In this document: piece by piece, positions 1-10,084 of the stretch
How positions within the stretch are numbered: position 1 is the stretch's first letter
Layout: every line of letters starts with the position of its first letter
Source: [Streptosporangium] indianense
Lineage (GTDB): Bacteria; Actinomycetota; Actinomycetes; Streptomycetales; Streptomycetaceae
Reading direction: 5' to 3'
Length of the DNA stretch: 64,000 nt
NCBI RefSeq assembly: GCF_021474405.1
Contig: NZ_JAKEIO010000025.1
Coordinates: 1 to 64,000 of the forward strand
Notes under the pieces: model-generated
Told to the model about the DNA's origin: nothing
Seen by the model: the letters and a program-made list of their open reading frames with translations, nothing else
Databases searched by the model: none
Translations under genes and position numbers: made by a program

Positions 1-1333
1 GGCCACAGGAGCTGCCCCTGCCGCCCGCCGCACTCGGCGCGGGCCTGACGGAGATGGGGGGCGGCAGCGAAGGCAGTTCGTCGAGTGTGCGAGCGGTACG
101 GGGTTTCGCGTGCGGCGCCGTCGGCAAGGACGGTTCAGCCGCTGCCGACGAGCCATCGCTCGCTCCGTCGGCTGGAGAGGTGTCCGTGCACTCACGCGGC
201 TCGACGTCGGGCAGCTGCGGTTGCCCGAAGGAAAGCGGCGACTCGCCCGTGACCGGCTCTCCTGTGCCGGAGAAGGGTGTCGGCTCGAGTGCGGTGCGCT
301 GCTCGGGGGAGATTCCCGCACGGTCTTCGGAGCAGGACGACGGCTCAGCGGCCTCCGCCGGTGCGTCCGCGCCCGCAGTGGGCCGAGATCGAAGCCCGGT
401 GGAGAGCGCCGCCGCGGGGGACGTGGAGCCCACGCCATGAGAATCACCCGCCGCACCCGGGCCCATGTCACCGATCTCGTCGGCGAGTTGGTGGACCACG
501 ATGCCGTTGCGAAAGGCGATCTCGCCGATGTCCGCACAGGTACCGCCGTACACCGACAGGCGGTTGCCGCCCTCTCGGACGACTTCGACGGAGCGCTGTG
601 AGGTGCGGGCCTGCTTGGCCAGGAGAACCGCAAGGCGCCTCGCGTGCGGACTGCGTACGGCGACACGGGGGCGCAGGCGGGTGCGTGCGAACTCCGCGGC
701 CTCCTGGTCGGCCACGACCCTGCCCTGTTCCAGGGTGACGACGCGGTCTGCGGTGCGTGCGGCCCCCTTGGGGTCGGACGTGGTGAACAAAACCGTGCCG
801 CCCTGGGTGGCGTGGGCGCGCAACATGCCGTGCAGCCAGGTGCTCTCGCGGGTGGAGAGCCCGCTGTCCGGGTCGTCGAGGACGAGGGTGTGCGGGTCGG
901 CCAGGAGGACGCAGGCCAGACCCAGGCGCCGGTCCATGCCACGGGAGAGGATGCCGAGACGTTCCTCGCGCAGGCTCACGAGCCCGACTGCCTCGAGGAC
1001 TTCGTCGGCACGGCGGACAGGAACGCCCGAAGCTGCGCACAGCATGCGCAGATGACCTCTGACCGTGCGAGCGGGGTGCCCGGGCACATCGCCCAGCAGT
1101 GCGCCGACCTCACGCGAAGGATGAGCGATGCGGTGCAGCGGACGACCCCGGAAGTGAGTGATGCCGCGACCCTGTTGGAGTTCGAGCATCAGTCGGAGAA
1201 CCGTCGTCTTGCCGGCGCCCGGTGCTCCGAGCAGCGCGGTGATGCGGCCCGCCCCTGCCTCGAACGAGACGTCGTCGGCTGCGGGCGGAAGCCCTTTGCG
1301 GGGGTTGCTGGTCAATCCGTAGGCCTGGATCAC
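1..1333 (-). CDS. ABC transporter ATP-binding protein, 3' part outside window
   Basis: Cytoplasmic ATPase subunit of an ABC transporter; substrate unknown. I translated this frame by hand because the gene runs off the left edge. From the GTG at 1333 it reads VIQAYGLTSNPRKG, a Walker A GAPGAGKTT, an unusually plain signature region (LSRGMDRRLGLAC), a Walker B VLDDP, and an H-loop replaced by TTSDP (Ser where the switch His usually lies). About 230 residues of ATPase are followed by a long Pro/Ala/Glu-rich, probably disordered extension that is still open at base 1. The non-canonical H-loop and signature suggest a diverged or regulatory ATPase. TTG codons just upstream in frame are alternative starts. 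Its permease partner should lie beyond the left edge. Confidence 0.8.
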   Translation of the reverse strand, partial: MIQAYGLTSNPRKGLPPAADDVSFEAGAGRITALLGAPGAGKTTVLRLMLELQQGRGITHFRGRPLHRIAHPSREVGALLGDVPGHPARTVRGHLRMLCAASGVPVRRADEVLEAVGLVSLREERLGILSRGMDRRLGLACVLLADPHTLVLDDPDSGLSTRESTWLHGMLRAHATQGGTVLFTTSDPKGAARTADRVVTLEQGRVVADQEAAEFARTRLRPRVAVRSPHARRLAVLLAKQARTSQRSVEVVREGGNRLSVYGGTCADIGEIAFRNGIVVHQLADEIGDMGPGAAGDSHGVGSTSPAAALSTGLRSRPTAGADAPAEAAEPSSCSEDRAGISPEQRTALEPTPFSGTGEPVTGESPLSFGQPQLPDVEPRECTDTSPADGASDGSSAAAEPSLPTAPHAKPRTARTLDELPSLPPPISVRPAPSAAGGRGSSCG

Positions 1334-1479
1334 CCACAGCAAGATAGCGCGCAATGTCCGGTTTGTTGGGCATCCCAGTCCTCGCCGAGGTCCGCCCTCG
1401 GGAAGGGATCAGCGCTCGTGACCGGGCCGCGGGCGGGTCGCGTTCCTCCCCACGGCGCCGACCGCACCCGGACGGCCAC

Positions 1480-2238
1480 TCACACTTCGGGGCGCAGCAT
1501 CGGGGGGTTGAGCAGGGTCGCGCCACCGGCGCGGAAGAGCTGGGCGGGACGTCCTCCCTGGCGAGTGGTCGTCCCACCGGTGGGCACGAGGAAGCCCGGA
1601 GTGCCCGTGACCTTGCGATGGAAGTTCCGCGGGTCGAGCGCCACGCCCCACACCGCCTCGTAGACACGGCGCAGTTCCCCGACGGTGAACTCGGGCGGGC
1701 AGAAGGCGGTGGCCAGGGACGAGTACTCGATCTTGGAGCGGGCGCGCTCCACTCCGTCCGCCAGGATCTGCGCGTGGTCGAAGGCGAGTGGCGCGACCGG
1801 CTCGGCCTCCCGCCCGTAACCACCCTGCTGAAGCAGCTCCTCGACCGGGGCCCAGCGCGCGTTGCTGGCGTCTCCGCCTGCCCGGGGCGCGGGCAGGTCG
1901 GGGGCGAGAGCGAGGTGGGCGACGCTCACCACCCGCATCCTGGGGTCCCGCTTGGGATCCCCGTAGGTGGCGAGCTGCTCCAGGTGTGCGCCGTTGTCCT
2001 GAGCCGGGGCGGACGGATCATGCACGCGCAGCCCTGTCTCCTCGGCCAGCTCGCGCGCCGCGGCCTGCGCCAGGTCTTCGTCGGCCCGTACGAAACCGCC
2101 GGGCAGCGCCCAGCGCCCCTGGAACGGCGGTTCGCCCCGGCGTACCGCCAACGCACACAGGGCATGGCGGCGCACGGTCAGCACGACCAGGTCCACGGTG
2201 ACGGCGAAGGGCGGAAACGCTGACGGGTCGTAGGGCAT
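1480..2238 (-). CDS. NUDIX domain protein with C-terminal winged helix (NrtR-like)
   Basis: 252 residues. The N-terminal half holds a complete NUDIX box (G-x5-E-x7-REUxEExGU; seen as GGFVRADE then RELAEETGL, near residues 45-70), so it could hydrolyse a nucleoside diphosphate derivative such as ADP-ribose. The C-terminal part (FTVGELRRVYEAVWG, then NFHRKV, TPGFLVPTG) matches the winged-helix end of NrtR-type NAD regulators. Members of that family either keep or lose catalysis; here the box is intact, so a dual sensor/enzyme is possible. An imperfect palindrome lies 11 bases upstream of the ATG, consistent with autoregulation. Function as repressor versus hydrolase is inferred from domain order only. 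Confidence 0.8.
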   Translation of the reverse strand: MPYDPSAFPPFAVTVDLVVLTVRRHALCALAVRRGEPPFQGRWALPGGFVRADEDLAQAAARELAEETGLRVHDPSAPAQDNGAHLEQLATYGDPKRDPRMRVVSVAHLALAPDLPAPRAGGDASNARWAPVEELLQQGGYGREAEPVAPLAFDHAQILADGVERARSKIEYSSLATAFCPPEFTVGELRRVYEAVWGVALDPRNFHRKVTGTPGFLVPTGGTTTRQGGRPAQLFRAGGATLLNPPMLRPEV

Positions 2239-2248
2239 GCGGCGATCA

Positions 2249-2269
2249 TAGTCGTCTGCCTGACGATAA
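2249..2269. promoter_or_regulatory. Imperfect palindrome upstream of the NUDIX/NrtR-like gene
   Basis: TAGTCGTC - TGCCT - GACGATAA: the inner arms TCGTC/GACGA are perfect, the outer bases partly match. It sits just upstream of the start at 2238, where a promoter-overlapping operator would be expected. The assignment to the NUDIX protein is inference. Confidence 0.4.
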
Positions 2270-2368
2270 ACACTCCCTTCGCCGGTCCGTCCGCCCAGTG
2301 ATCCATTTCGCTCTGGTTATGGACTGCGCTGCGTGGCAAATGGCCCTGAAAGCGGGCGTCGCCGCACG

Positions 2369-4723
2369 TCACACGCCCAGTTGCAGTCCGTCGGCAGCCT
2401 CCTCGACCATGGCGAGGCCCAGTCGGCCGACCCGTACCGAGAACGGGGCACCCGCCACGCGCAGTCCCATGAGACCGATCTCCCCGAGCGGCGCGCTGCG
2501 CAGGGGGCGCAGGGTGACCGTCCCGGCCGGGACGTCGGGGCGGATGCCGGCGAGGGTGGTCAGCAACAGGACTCCCGCAGCCGCCGCTGTGGCCGCGGGA
2601 CGGCAGGCAGCCGGATGCGGGAGTGGAGCACTCCCCTCCGTGCGCCCCTCCCCCGCGTACATCTCGGGCAGCCGATGGGCGAAGGTCTCGGCCGCCGTGA
2701 GCACCCCACGCAGCAAAGAGCCGGCCTCCTTCTCATAGCCCGCGGCGGCCAGTCCGGCGACGGCGAGGGCCGTCTCCTGAGTCCGTACGGCTCCCGCGCG
2801 GTGGCCGAACGGGTTGAATCCCGTCTCCCTCGCATCCAGTCCTCGCAAGCCCCATCCCGAATCCATGGCCGGGCTGCCGAGCAGTCGGGCCAGATGCTCG
2901 GTCCGGACCTTGTCGAGCAGGCCGGGCGCCGCCTCACCCCCACCCAGCAGGCCCGTGTCGAGGAGGTGCACGGCCGCCGCTCCGAGGTGCGGCACCAGGC
3001 TGCCGTCCGGCGCACGGGCCGCCGCGGGCCGGCCGCCCCCACGGTCCTCGATCCAGAAGTGCTCGCGGAATGCGGTCCGCAAGGTCTGCGCCCACTCCCG
3101 AAGGGCCGCTCCCCCTTCCCGGCCACAGGCTTGGAGCAGGTCGGCGCCCAGCAGCGCGGCACGGTGGGCATGGGCCTGGGTCTCGCAGCGGACGGATCCG
3201 CCCGGGTTCGGGTCGTGCAGGTAGGTCCCGTCGCCCACGGTGGCGCGCAGCCAGGCCAGGCAGCGCTCGGCCGTGGGCAGCAACTCCTCCGTCTCCTGGT
3301 CGGGGAGCCCCCAGCGGCGGGCCTCGGCGAGCAGGACGGGGAAGAGCAGCGTGGCCTCGGTGCCGGTGCACTGTGGCGGAAGGTGTGGCCCGGCGTCTCG
3401 TCTGGGGCCGGGGATCATTCCGGACTGCGGTCCCGGACCGGTGAGTTGGGTCCGGGCGAGGATCCGCAGCGTTCCCGCGGCCAGGCCGGTGCCCAGCGGC
3501 AGCGCCATCCGCGCGGCGACGAGCGCGTCGGCGGGAGCCAGACCGCAGCGCCAGGGCGCGCCGGCCGCGAGGTGGGTGTCGGCGGGGTTCGCGGGGTCAC
3601 GCAGGAGGAGTGCCTGGAGATCCTCGATGCTCGTCCTGAAGAGGGCGGTGATTCTCGGGTCGTCGCCCTCGGCACGCGCGGCAGCCAGCGGGCTGGTCGC
3701 CGTGCGTCCGACGGCTCTCAGCGGGCCCGCCCCATCCGGCCGCACCCGCAGTTCGATGGTTCTGCTGCCACCGGGCGGCAGATCGAGCTCCCATCGCAGC
3801 AGTCCGGCCGAGGCGAGAGCGTCCGAGGGTGGCGGTTCGGTCGTGACGGAGGCGGTGCAGGCGGGGCAGGACCAGCGCAGGCCGGAGCCGTGCACGCTCG
3901 CGGTGAGTGCGGGTCCGACGTTGCCGGAGGCGATCGCCCCGAGGTCGGCCAGGTCAGTGTCCAGGACGATCTCGACCGGCAGCCTCAGGGGGCGGGCAGC
4001 CGCGCTGTGCAGGGTGATCCGTTCCGTGCCGTCGGCGAAGCGGTTGCGCTCCACGATCACATCCGGGTCCGGTCCCGTCTGCGGTGATGAGCGGAGTGTG
4101 CCCACGAACCGGGCGCGGTCGGCCGAGATCATGCGGGCCTGCACCGCGAGGGGTTCTCGTCCGGCGACGCGGACCTCGCACCGGGAGAGCACGCGACGGC
4201 CGGCCCGGTGGAAGCCCTCCAGTCCGCGGCCGATCAGCTGCCCCTCCTCGGATGAGATGGCGAGGCCGGGGAGCGTGACACAGATCATCGCGTTGTGGAC
4301 GGATGGCAGCTCGGTGGACCAGCGCGGTCCGGGGGTCGTCACGCCCCGGGGCAGGGGCGCGGACGAGTGGCCCGTGGATGACGGTGTCCGGCCCTGAGCG
4401 AAAAATGGTGGGCCACACCCCCGATCCGCACCAGGGCGGCGGCCCTGGGCCGCCCCTCGGGAGGACGGCCGACCCGAGTTCGACGACGAGGGCGCGCCTG
4501 AGCCGGTGCGGATGGGCGCGGTGGGAGACGCGGACAGGTAGGGCGAGCTGCCGGGAAACCTCGGCGCGAAGCCGTCGAGACGTGCCCCTGGCTGGGCAGG
4601 CACGACCTGGCCCCCTGGGCGCGGTACCCCGGCCCCGGGCGGGCCGCCCCCTGATCCGAGGGGCACTGGGGGCTCACCTTGTGGGCGGCGGTCGTCGGCG
4701 GCCGGCGGAGTCGGCTGTTGCAT
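2369..4723 (-). CDS. Glycogen debranching N-terminal domain protein (six-hairpin glycosidase-like)
   Basis: 784 residues from the ATG at 4723, which has a good ribosome site (AGAGGAAG, 7-base spacer); the open frame extends far upstream but only as low-complexity sequence. Residues 1-130 are Pro/Gly-rich and probably disordered. Then comes a GDE_N_bis-type beta domain (from HNAMICVTLPG through SGLRWSCPAC), followed by an alpha/alpha-barrel region (ATVGDGTYLHDPNPGG, GFNPFGHRAGAVRTQETALA) like that of amylo-alpha-1,6-glucosidases and trehalase-like hydrolases. No signal peptide, so cytoplasmic. Probable role in alpha-glucan or trehalose-type sugar metabolism; the substrate cannot be read from sequence. 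Downstream of the DUF4192 gene on the same strand. Confidence 0.75.
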   Translation of the reverse strand: MQQPTPPAADDRRPQGEPPVPLGSGGGPPGAGVPRPGGQVVPAQPGARLDGFAPRFPGSSPYLSASPTAPIRTGSGAPSSSNSGRPSSRGAAQGRRPGADRGCGPPFFAQGRTPSSTGHSSAPLPRGVTTPGPRWSTELPSVHNAMICVTLPGLAISSEEGQLIGRGLEGFHRAGRRVLSRCEVRVAGREPLAVQARMISADRARFVGTLRSSPQTGPDPDVIVERNRFADGTERITLHSAAARPLRLPVEIVLDTDLADLGAIASGNVGPALTASVHGSGLRWSCPACTASVTTEPPPSDALASAGLLRWELDLPPGGSRTIELRVRPDGAGPLRAVGRTATSPLAAARAEGDDPRITALFRTSIEDLQALLLRDPANPADTHLAAGAPWRCGLAPADALVAARMALPLGTGLAAGTLRILARTQLTGPGPQSGMIPGPRRDAGPHLPPQCTGTEATLLFPVLLAEARRWGLPDQETEELLPTAERCLAWLRATVGDGTYLHDPNPGGSVRCETQAHAHRAALLGADLLQACGREGGAALREWAQTLRTAFREHFWIEDRGGGRPAAARAPDGSLVPHLGAAAVHLLDTGLLGGGEAAPGLLDKVRTEHLARLLGSPAMDSGWGLRGLDARETGFNPFGHRAGAVRTQETALAVAGLAAAGYEKEAGSLLRGVLTAAETFAHRLPEMYAGEGRTEGSAPLPHPAACRPAATAAAAGVLLLTTLAGIRPDVPAGTVTLRPLRSAPLGEIGLMGLRVAGAPFSVRVGRLGLAMVEEAADGLQLGV

Positions 4724-4913
4724 GGGAGGGCTTCCTCTGCGCTCGGTGCGCCAAGATCGGGTTCTGCCCTGGCCCCGGAGGGCTCCGACGGAGCACGGGC
4801 AGTGCGGCGTCACGGCCCGTCCAGCCGTTCCGCCACTCAGGTGAACGCCGCGAGCGGCCTCCGGGTCACGCCCGCACCCCGGGCAAGTGCGCCTCGGGGC
4901 CGCCCGGCCGCAC

Positions 4914-6557
4914 TCACTCCTCACGGCTCGCGCACTGACCGGGCCGCGTGCCGCCATTGCCCGTGTCCCGGCAGGGCGTGGCCGTCTTCTTCGATGCACG
5001 TGAGCGCGCGCCGGTTGTTCGTCCGCTGCCCGGCCGTGCGGTACCCGCCGATGATGCGCGGTCTGAGCGAGGACCGGTTTCAGGAGCGCCAGCAGGACTT
5101 GTGGGGCCCGCGGGGCGGGTCGTGTCGGCTGGGCGAGCGGTGCGGGCAGGGCGAGTGGTGCCGGCAGGGCCACGCGAGCGACGGCGACGGCGGGGCGACG
5201 GGGGCGCCGCCGGCAGTGAGGGTTTGCCGTGCGACTCGGATGCGGGCGCCGTCTCTGCCGGTGAGGACGCAGCCGCGCGCCCTGCCCGCTCCGTGCGAAG
5301 GCACCTGCGGATCGACTCCGGGTCGAGACCCTCATTGCAGGCCTGGTGCAGGAGGCGGGCGAAGAGATAGTCGGGGTCGGCACCCAGAGCCATGGCGAGG
5401 GCCTCACGGGCCTCCAGTTCGTCGCCGGTGGACCATGCCACCCAGCCGGCGAGGGTGAGCGGCGCCGCGGCATGTTCACCGTAGGGCCCGACGCAGCGGC
5501 GGGCCAAGGTCCGCCAGAGGCGAAGGGCTCGTCCGGCTTCTTCACCCTCCATCCATGCGGCGGCGCGGTCGCGGGTCGCGCGGTCCTGGAGACCGAGGAT
5601 CAACCGGGCGGCCTCGTCACACCCGAGCAGTTCGTCGTCGCGCAGATCCGCCAGGAGGACGCCGGAGACCGGCTGGGCCTCGGCGAAGCGGTCCAGGATC
5701 CTTCCGGCCAGTTCCATCGTCTCGTCTGCCACGGCGGCGCGGCCCGTGTCGTCCAGGATCTTCGGAACCAGCGCCATGCTGGTGGTGTCCAGCGCGGCTT
5801 CCTGTTCGAGGGCGGCGGCGTTCTCCCAGGGAAGCAAGCGGGCCCTGAGCTCGCGTAGCGAGCCGCGCACCTGGATACCGGCGTAGGTGGCCGCCGCCGC
5901 GAGCACGGAGGTCCCGGGCAGGCCCATGGGGGCTCCTTCGGGGGAGCAACAAACCTGGTTGTCGCAGCAGTACGACCAGTAGCGGCCCTCCGAGATGCAC
6001 AGGGCCTCGACGACCACCACGTCCAGGGAACCGCACTCGACGCGCAGCCTCTGAGCCAGAGGCCTCAGCCGCTCCATCACCTGTCGGCCGGTCTCTCCCT
6101 TTTCCGGTTCCTGGCACAGGAACGCGACCATCGATTCCGGCCGGGCCCCTCGGCGTTCACTGCCCCTCACGAGGCCGTGGGACAGTTGCCGGGCTGCTGA
6201 GGGCCAGTCGTCCGCGCTCGCCGGGATGCCGAGCCGGGCCCGGCCGCCGAACCGTCCGCGTCCGTCGCTGTCGTGGAGCGCTACCAGGACGATGCTGTCC
6301 TCGGGGCGGTATCCGAGCAGGTAGGGCAGGGCGTCGGCCAGTTCGGCCGGAGTTCGCAGGGTGACCTGGTGCGTGCCGCCGCGGGTGTCGTACGGCGGGC
6401 CGGGGGTGTGCAGTCCGGATGTATCGCTCCCCTTGTTCTTCTGTTCACCAGGGTTGTGCCCGCTTTGCTGTTCACCAGGGGTGTGCTCGCTCTGCGTCTC
6501 GGGCCCGGTGATGTCACCGTTCTCAGAGGATCCGGTCGTTTCGCTGTGGTTCGTCAT
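4914..6557 (-). CDS. DUF4192 domain-containing protein
   Basis: 547 residues. The central 350 residues match the actinobacterial DUF4192 family ([21 protein letters not shown], then [11 protein letters not shown]), including the Cys/Trp motif [12 protein letters not shown] near residue 195. No catalytic motif or membrane segment is visible; family function is unknown to me. The N-terminal 50 residues contain two copies of a nine-residue Pro-Gly-Glu-Gln repeat encoded by a 27-bp DNA repeat. The C-terminal 130 residues are Arg/Ala/Pro/Thr repeats ([17 protein letters not shown]) and look disordered. Divergent from the RecQ-like gene, with about 130 bases between starts. Confidence 0.75.
   Translation of the reverse strand: MTNHSETTGSSENGDITGPETQSEHTPGEQQSGHNPGEQKNKGSDTSGLHTPGPPYDTRGGTHQVTLRTPAELADALPYLLGYRPEDSIVLVALHDSDGRGRFGGRARLGIPASADDWPSAARQLSHGLVRGSERRGARPESMVAFLCQEPEKGETGRQVMERLRPLAQRLRVECGSLDVVVVEALCISEGRYWSYCCDNQVCCSPEGAPMGLPGTSVLAAAATYAGIQVRGSLRELRARLLPWENAAALEQEAALDTTSMALVPKILDDTGRAAVADETMELAGRILDRFAEAQPVSGVLLADLRDDELLGCDEAARLILGLQDRATRDRAAAWMEGEEAGRALRLWRTLARRCVGPYGEHAAAPLTLAGWVAWSTGDELEAREALAMALGADPDYLFARLLHQACNEGLDPESIRRCLRTERAGRAAASSPAETAPASESHGKPSLPAAPPSPRRRRRSRGPAGTTRPARTARPADTTRPAGPTSPAGAPETGPRSDRASSAGTARPGSGRTTGARSRASKKTATPCRDTGNGGTRPGQCASREE
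6441..6494. repeat. 27-bp direct repeat, two copies, in the DUF4192 N-terminus
   Basis: Copies at 6441-6467 and 6468-6494 both begin CTGTTCACCAGGG and differ at a few bases. In frame they encode the PGEQ-containing nine-residue repeat of the minus-strand gene. Copy number may vary between strains. Confidence 0.7.
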
Positions 6558-6689
6558 GCGAAGACGATCTCGCGGAACACAAACCTCCGCTTGAGCCTGT
6601 GGATAAGTCCAATCAGGGACACGTCACCCGCGGCCGTTCCGTCCACAGGTCCCGGCTCGCGGCTCCGGATGTCGGTGCCGTCCTGTTGT

Positions 6690-8864
6690 ATGGAACGCAT
6701 GGAGCACACGAGCAACGCGGAACTCCGGGCGGACGCCGACGCGGTCCTCACCCGACTCGTCGGGGACGTCTCGGGAGAGGCACGGCTGCGCGAGGACCAG
6801 TGGCTGGCGATCGAGGCGCTGGTCGCCGACAAACGCCGGGCCCTTGTCGTCCAGCGCACGGGCTGGGGCAAGTCCGCGGTGTACTTCGTGGCGACCTCGC
6901 TGTTGCGGGCGCGGGGCAGCGGCCCCACCGTGATCGTGTCCCCGCTGCTCGCGCTCATGCGGAACCAGGTCGAGGCGGCGGCTCGGGCCGGCATCCACGC
7001 CCGCACCATCAACTCCTCCAACACCGAGGAGTGGGACGCCGTCCAGGACGAGATCGCCGCGGGCGATGTCGACGTCCTGCTGGTCAGTCCTGAACGGCTC
7101 AACAACCCGGATTTCCGGGATCAGGTGCTCCCCCGGCTCGCGGCCGCCACCGGGCTCCTGGTCGTCGACGAGGCCCACTGCATCTCCGACTGGGGCCACG
7201 ACTTCCGCCCGGACTACCGCAGGCTGCGCACCATGCTCGCCGATCTCCCTCCCGGTGTGCCGGTGCTCGCCACCACCGCCACGGCCAATGCCCGGGTGAC
7301 CGCCGACGTCGCGGAGCAGCTCGGTACCGGCGGCAGCTCGGACGCCCTCGTCCTCAGGGGACCCCTGGACCGGGACAGTCTGAGTCTGAGCGTGCTGCGC
7401 CTGCCCGACGCCGCACACCGGATGGCGTGGCTCGCCGAGCACCTCGACGAACTGCCGGGGTCCGGAATCATCTACACCCTCACCGTGGCCGCCGCCGAAG
7501 AGGTCACCGCCTTCCTGCGGCAGCGCGGCCACACGGTCTCGTCGTACACGGGCAAGACGGAGAACGCCGATCGTCAGCAGGCCGAGGAGGATCTGCTCGG
7601 CAACAAGGTGAAAGCGCTGGTCGCCACCTCGGCGCTCGGCATGGGCTTCGACAAGCCCGACCTGGGCTTCGTGGTGCACCTGGGCTCGCCCTCCTCCCCC
7701 ATCGCCTACTACCAGCAGGTGGGCCGCGCGGGACGCGGTGTGGAGCATGCCGAGGTGCTCCTGCTCCCGGGCAAGGAGGACGAGGCGATCTGGAAGTACT
7801 TCGCGTCGCTCGCCTTTCCCTCGGAAGAGCTGGTGCGCCGCACGCTCGACCTGCTCGCGCACGCGCAGAAGCCGTTGTCGCTGCCCGCCCTGGAACCCCT
7901 GGTGGAGCTGCGCCGGTCCCGCCTCGAGACCATGCTCAAGGTCCTGGACGTGGACGGGGCGGTCAAGCGGGTCAAGGGCGGCTGGCTCGCGACCGGTCAA
8001 CCGTGGGCGTACGACGCCGAGCGGTACGCCTGGGTGGCGCGGCAGCGTGAGGCCGAGCAGCAGGCCATGCGCGCGTACGCGTCGACGACGGACTGCCGCA
8101 TGGAGTTCCTGCAACGCCAGCTGGACGACGAGGCGGCCAAGCCGTGCGGCCGCTGTGACAACTGCGCCGGTCCGCGCTTCACGGCCGACACGTCCGAGGA
8201 CGCCCTCGACGCCGCACGCGTGGACCTCGGCCGGGCAGGCGTCGAAGTGGAGCCCAGGCGCATGTGGCCCACCGGGCTGCCGGCGATCGGAGTGGATCTC
8301 AAGGGACGCATCCCCGTCGGCGAACAGGCCGCGCCGGGCCGCGCGCTGGGACGCCTGTCGGACATCGGGTGGGGCAACCGGCTGCGGCCCATGCTCGCGC
8401 CCCAGGCGCCCGACCTGCCCGTACCCGACGACGTGGCCAGAGCGGTGGTGGACGTTCTGGCCGACTGGGCCAAGGGCCCCGACGGCTGGGCTGCGGGCGC
8501 ACCGGAGGGCCGAACGCGCCCGGCCGGCGTCGTCACCGTCGCCTCACGCACGCGGCCTCAGTTGATCAACTCCCTTGCGGCGCACATCGCGGCGGTCGGC
8601 CGACTCCCGGTGCTGGGCGCCGTCGAGTACACCGGCGATGGCCACCCCGGCTCACGGAGCAACAGCGCACAGCGGCTGAAGGCGCTCGACGGGGCGCTGA
8701 CCGTGCCGCCTGCCCTGGCGTCCGCTCTCGCCGCAGCCCAGGGCCCGGTGCTCCTGGTGGACGACTACACCGAGACCGGCTGGACCCTGGCCGTCGCGGC
8801 CCGCATGCTCCGACGCTCCGGCGCGCAGGGGGTGTTGCCGCTGGTGCTGGCCGTGCAAGGCTGA
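6690..8864 (+). CDS. RecQ-family DNA helicase with C-terminal phosphoribosyltransferase-like domain
   Basis: 724 residues from ATG 6690 (ATG 6699 is equally possible; no strong ribosome site). It is a superfamily 2 3'-5' DNA helicase: motif [15 protein letters not shown] box [20 protein letters not shown], motif III TTATAN, motif [12 protein letters not shown], motif [11 protein letters not shown] RecQ zinc-binding segment follows with CRMEFL and CGRCDNCAG. There is no obvious HRDC domain. The last about 130 residues instead resemble a type I phosphoribosyltransferase, with the PRPP-loop-like [18 protein letters not shown]. This suggests helicase activity tied to a nucleotide-binding sensor or an accessory activity; the coupling is inference. 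Confidence 0.85.
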   Translation: MERMEHTSNAELRADADAVLTRLVGDVSGEARLREDQWLAIEALVADKRRALVVQRTGWGKSAVYFVATSLLRARGSGPTVIVSPLLALMRNQVEAAARAGIHARTINSSNTEEWDAVQDEIAAGDVDVLLVSPERLNNPDFRDQVLPRLAAATGLLVVDEAHCISDWGHDFRPDYRRLRTMLADLPPGVPVLATTATANARVTADVAEQLGTGGSSDALVLRGPLDRDSLSLSVLRLPDAAHRMAWLAEHLDELPGSGIIYTLTVAAAEEVTAFLRQRGHTVSSYTGKTENADRQQAEEDLLGNKVKALVATSALGMGFDKPDLGFVVHLGSPSSPIAYYQQVGRAGRGVEHAEVLLLPGKEDEAIWKYFASLAFPSEELVRRTLDLLAHAQKPLSLPALEPLVELRRSRLETMLKVLDVDGAVKRVKGGWLATGQPWAYDAERYAWVARQREAEQQAMRAYASTTDCRMEFLQRQLDDEAAKPCGRCDNCAGPRFTADTSEDALDAARVDLGRAGVEVEPRRMWPTGLPAIGVDLKGRIPVGEQAAPGRALGRLSDIGWGNRLRPMLAPQAPDLPVPDDVARAVVDVLADWAKGPDGWAAGAPEGRTRPAGVVTVASRTRPQLINSLAAHIAAVGRLPVLGAVEYTGDGHPGSRSNSAQRLKALDGALTVPPALASALAAAQGPVLLVDDYTETGWTLAVAARMLRRSGAQGVLPLVLAVQG

Positions 8865-9172
8865 CAGCGGACCCGGGTTCGGGGCGGTTGCCCGCACACC
8901 CCTGGACGTGGCACCTGCCCGAGACGTACGAACGTGTCGTGCTCGAACACCCCGTGGGTGCTCCGCTGTCACACGCCGTGGGGATATTAGCCACGCATCA
9001 TCTGATAACGGTCGGCTGCCTCAATTGCTCGTTGCCGCATCCAAGTTCGACAGGAAGAATTGAGGTCCGCTCCCGCACGGCTCGTCCGCCGCTCCGGTAG
9101 GGCTTTGCCGCGGTGCGCGCTCCCAGAACCCGACCCCGCCCGCAGTGTGGGCGCGTAGCCGAAGGGAGGACC
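8865..9172. other. Intergenic stretch with candidate promoter
   Basis: No credible gene in these 308 bases. A possible sigma-70-type promoter is described separately. No strong hairpin after the RecQ-like stop was found. Confidence 0.4.
9032..9060 (+). promoter_or_regulatory. Candidate sigma-70-type promoter
   Basis: TTGCCG (9032-9037), 17-base spacer, AAGAAT (9055-9060). This would start transcription near 9067 and leave a leader of about 105 bases before the GTG at 9173. Assigned by eye only. Confidence 0.35.
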
Positions 9173-9784
9173 GTGACCTTCGGATTCGCTCCGGCCTCGG
9201 CAGCGGCGTCGACGTCCGTCGCTGCCGCCAACCGCCTGCTCGAACCCGCGGAATGGGCCGCCGCCGGGATCCCACTCCTGCGCAACCCCCGCGAGATCGT
9301 CAGCGGACTGCACGCCCGGCACCATCCGCAGCCGGCGACCGCCGTGGTCGCCGTGCTCGATCCGGACGAGCGGCTGCGGGCGAGCGCGTCGTTCGTGCGC
9401 CGTTCGGCCCCGGCGGACGGCTGGATGTTCCGCAACGCGCTGCTCGCGCAACTGCGTGGGGTGATCCCGCACGACCTGCGCCGCCGCACGCCGGTACGCA
9501 CCGCTGTGCTGCTCTACTGCCGTGAGGGCGACGCGCGTTGGACGGAGGAGGACGGCGCGTGGATGTGGGGACTGCGTGACGCGTGCACCCTGCACGGGCT
9601 GCGCTGCGGGGCGTACATCACGCTGACCCGTGACGGCTGGCAGGTTCTCGGCGAGGGCCGTGGCGGACGCCGCCCCCATTCGGCCTCGGCGCCGGAGCCT
9701 TTCGCCACGTCGGAGGCACCGCCCCCGATACCGCGCACCGGCGGCGCCTCCGAGGTCCTGCGCCGCGCGGCGGCGGCACGCTGA
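9173..9784 (+). CDS. Conserved hypothetical protein
   Basis: 203 residues from GTG 9173, chosen because AAGGGAGGA lies immediately upstream. I do not recognise a named family. The sequence is a single alpha/beta-looking domain of about 150 residues (NRLLEPAEWAAAGIPLLRN, HHPQPATAVVAVLDPDERLR, TAVLLYCREGDARWTEEDGAW, LRCGAYITLTRDGWQ) with no signal peptide or transmembrane segment, then a Pro/Ser/Gly-rich tail. It lies between the RecQ-like gene and the convergent helicase-C-like gene. Confidence 0.65.
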   Translation: MTFGFAPASAAASTSVAAANRLLEPAEWAAAGIPLLRNPREIVSGLHARHHPQPATAVVAVLDPDERLRASASFVRRSAPADGWMFRNALLAQLRGVIPHDLRRRTPVRTAVLLYCREGDARWTEEDGAWMWGLRDACTLHGLRCGAYITLTRDGWQVLGEGRGGRRPHSASAPEPFATSEAPPPIPRTGGASEVLRRAAAAR

Positions 9785-9800
9785 GTCCCGGACGAGCCGC

Positions 9801-9834
9801 TCGGCACGGCCCCGGGACGACCGCACCGTGCCGA
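9801..9834 (+). terminator. Stem-loop after the conserved hypothetical gene
   Basis: TCGGCACGG (9801-9809) pairs with CCGTGCCGA (9826-9834), a 9-bp perfect stem with a 16-base loop, 17 bases past the stop. No T-tract follows, which is common in Streptomyces. The rest of 9835-10084 shows no gene. Confidence 0.55.
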
Positions 9835-10084
9835 ACGGCACCTCACGGTTCTCACGAAGGCCGGCAGAAACGAGCTCCCCGGAGCGGGTCCCCGAGCGCC
9901 GCTCCGCCCGACATGCGAGCACGGCGGTCCGCCACAGCGACCACGGGCACGCCCGGGCCGGGCGAGGCCGTCACTCAGGCGCGGCCTCTCGCCCTGCGGG
10001 CAGGAAGGAACGCCCACCGTGCAGCGCCGCCGCAGCGGCGCTCGGAGTCAGTCCCGGCGCCCTGGCGGGCGCCACGGCACCGGC

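Noticed and set aside
4724-5545. N-terminal extension of the debranching-like protein up to 5545
   Set aside because: Overlaps the DUF4192 coding end, is low-complexity, and the ATG at 4723 has a good ribosome site.
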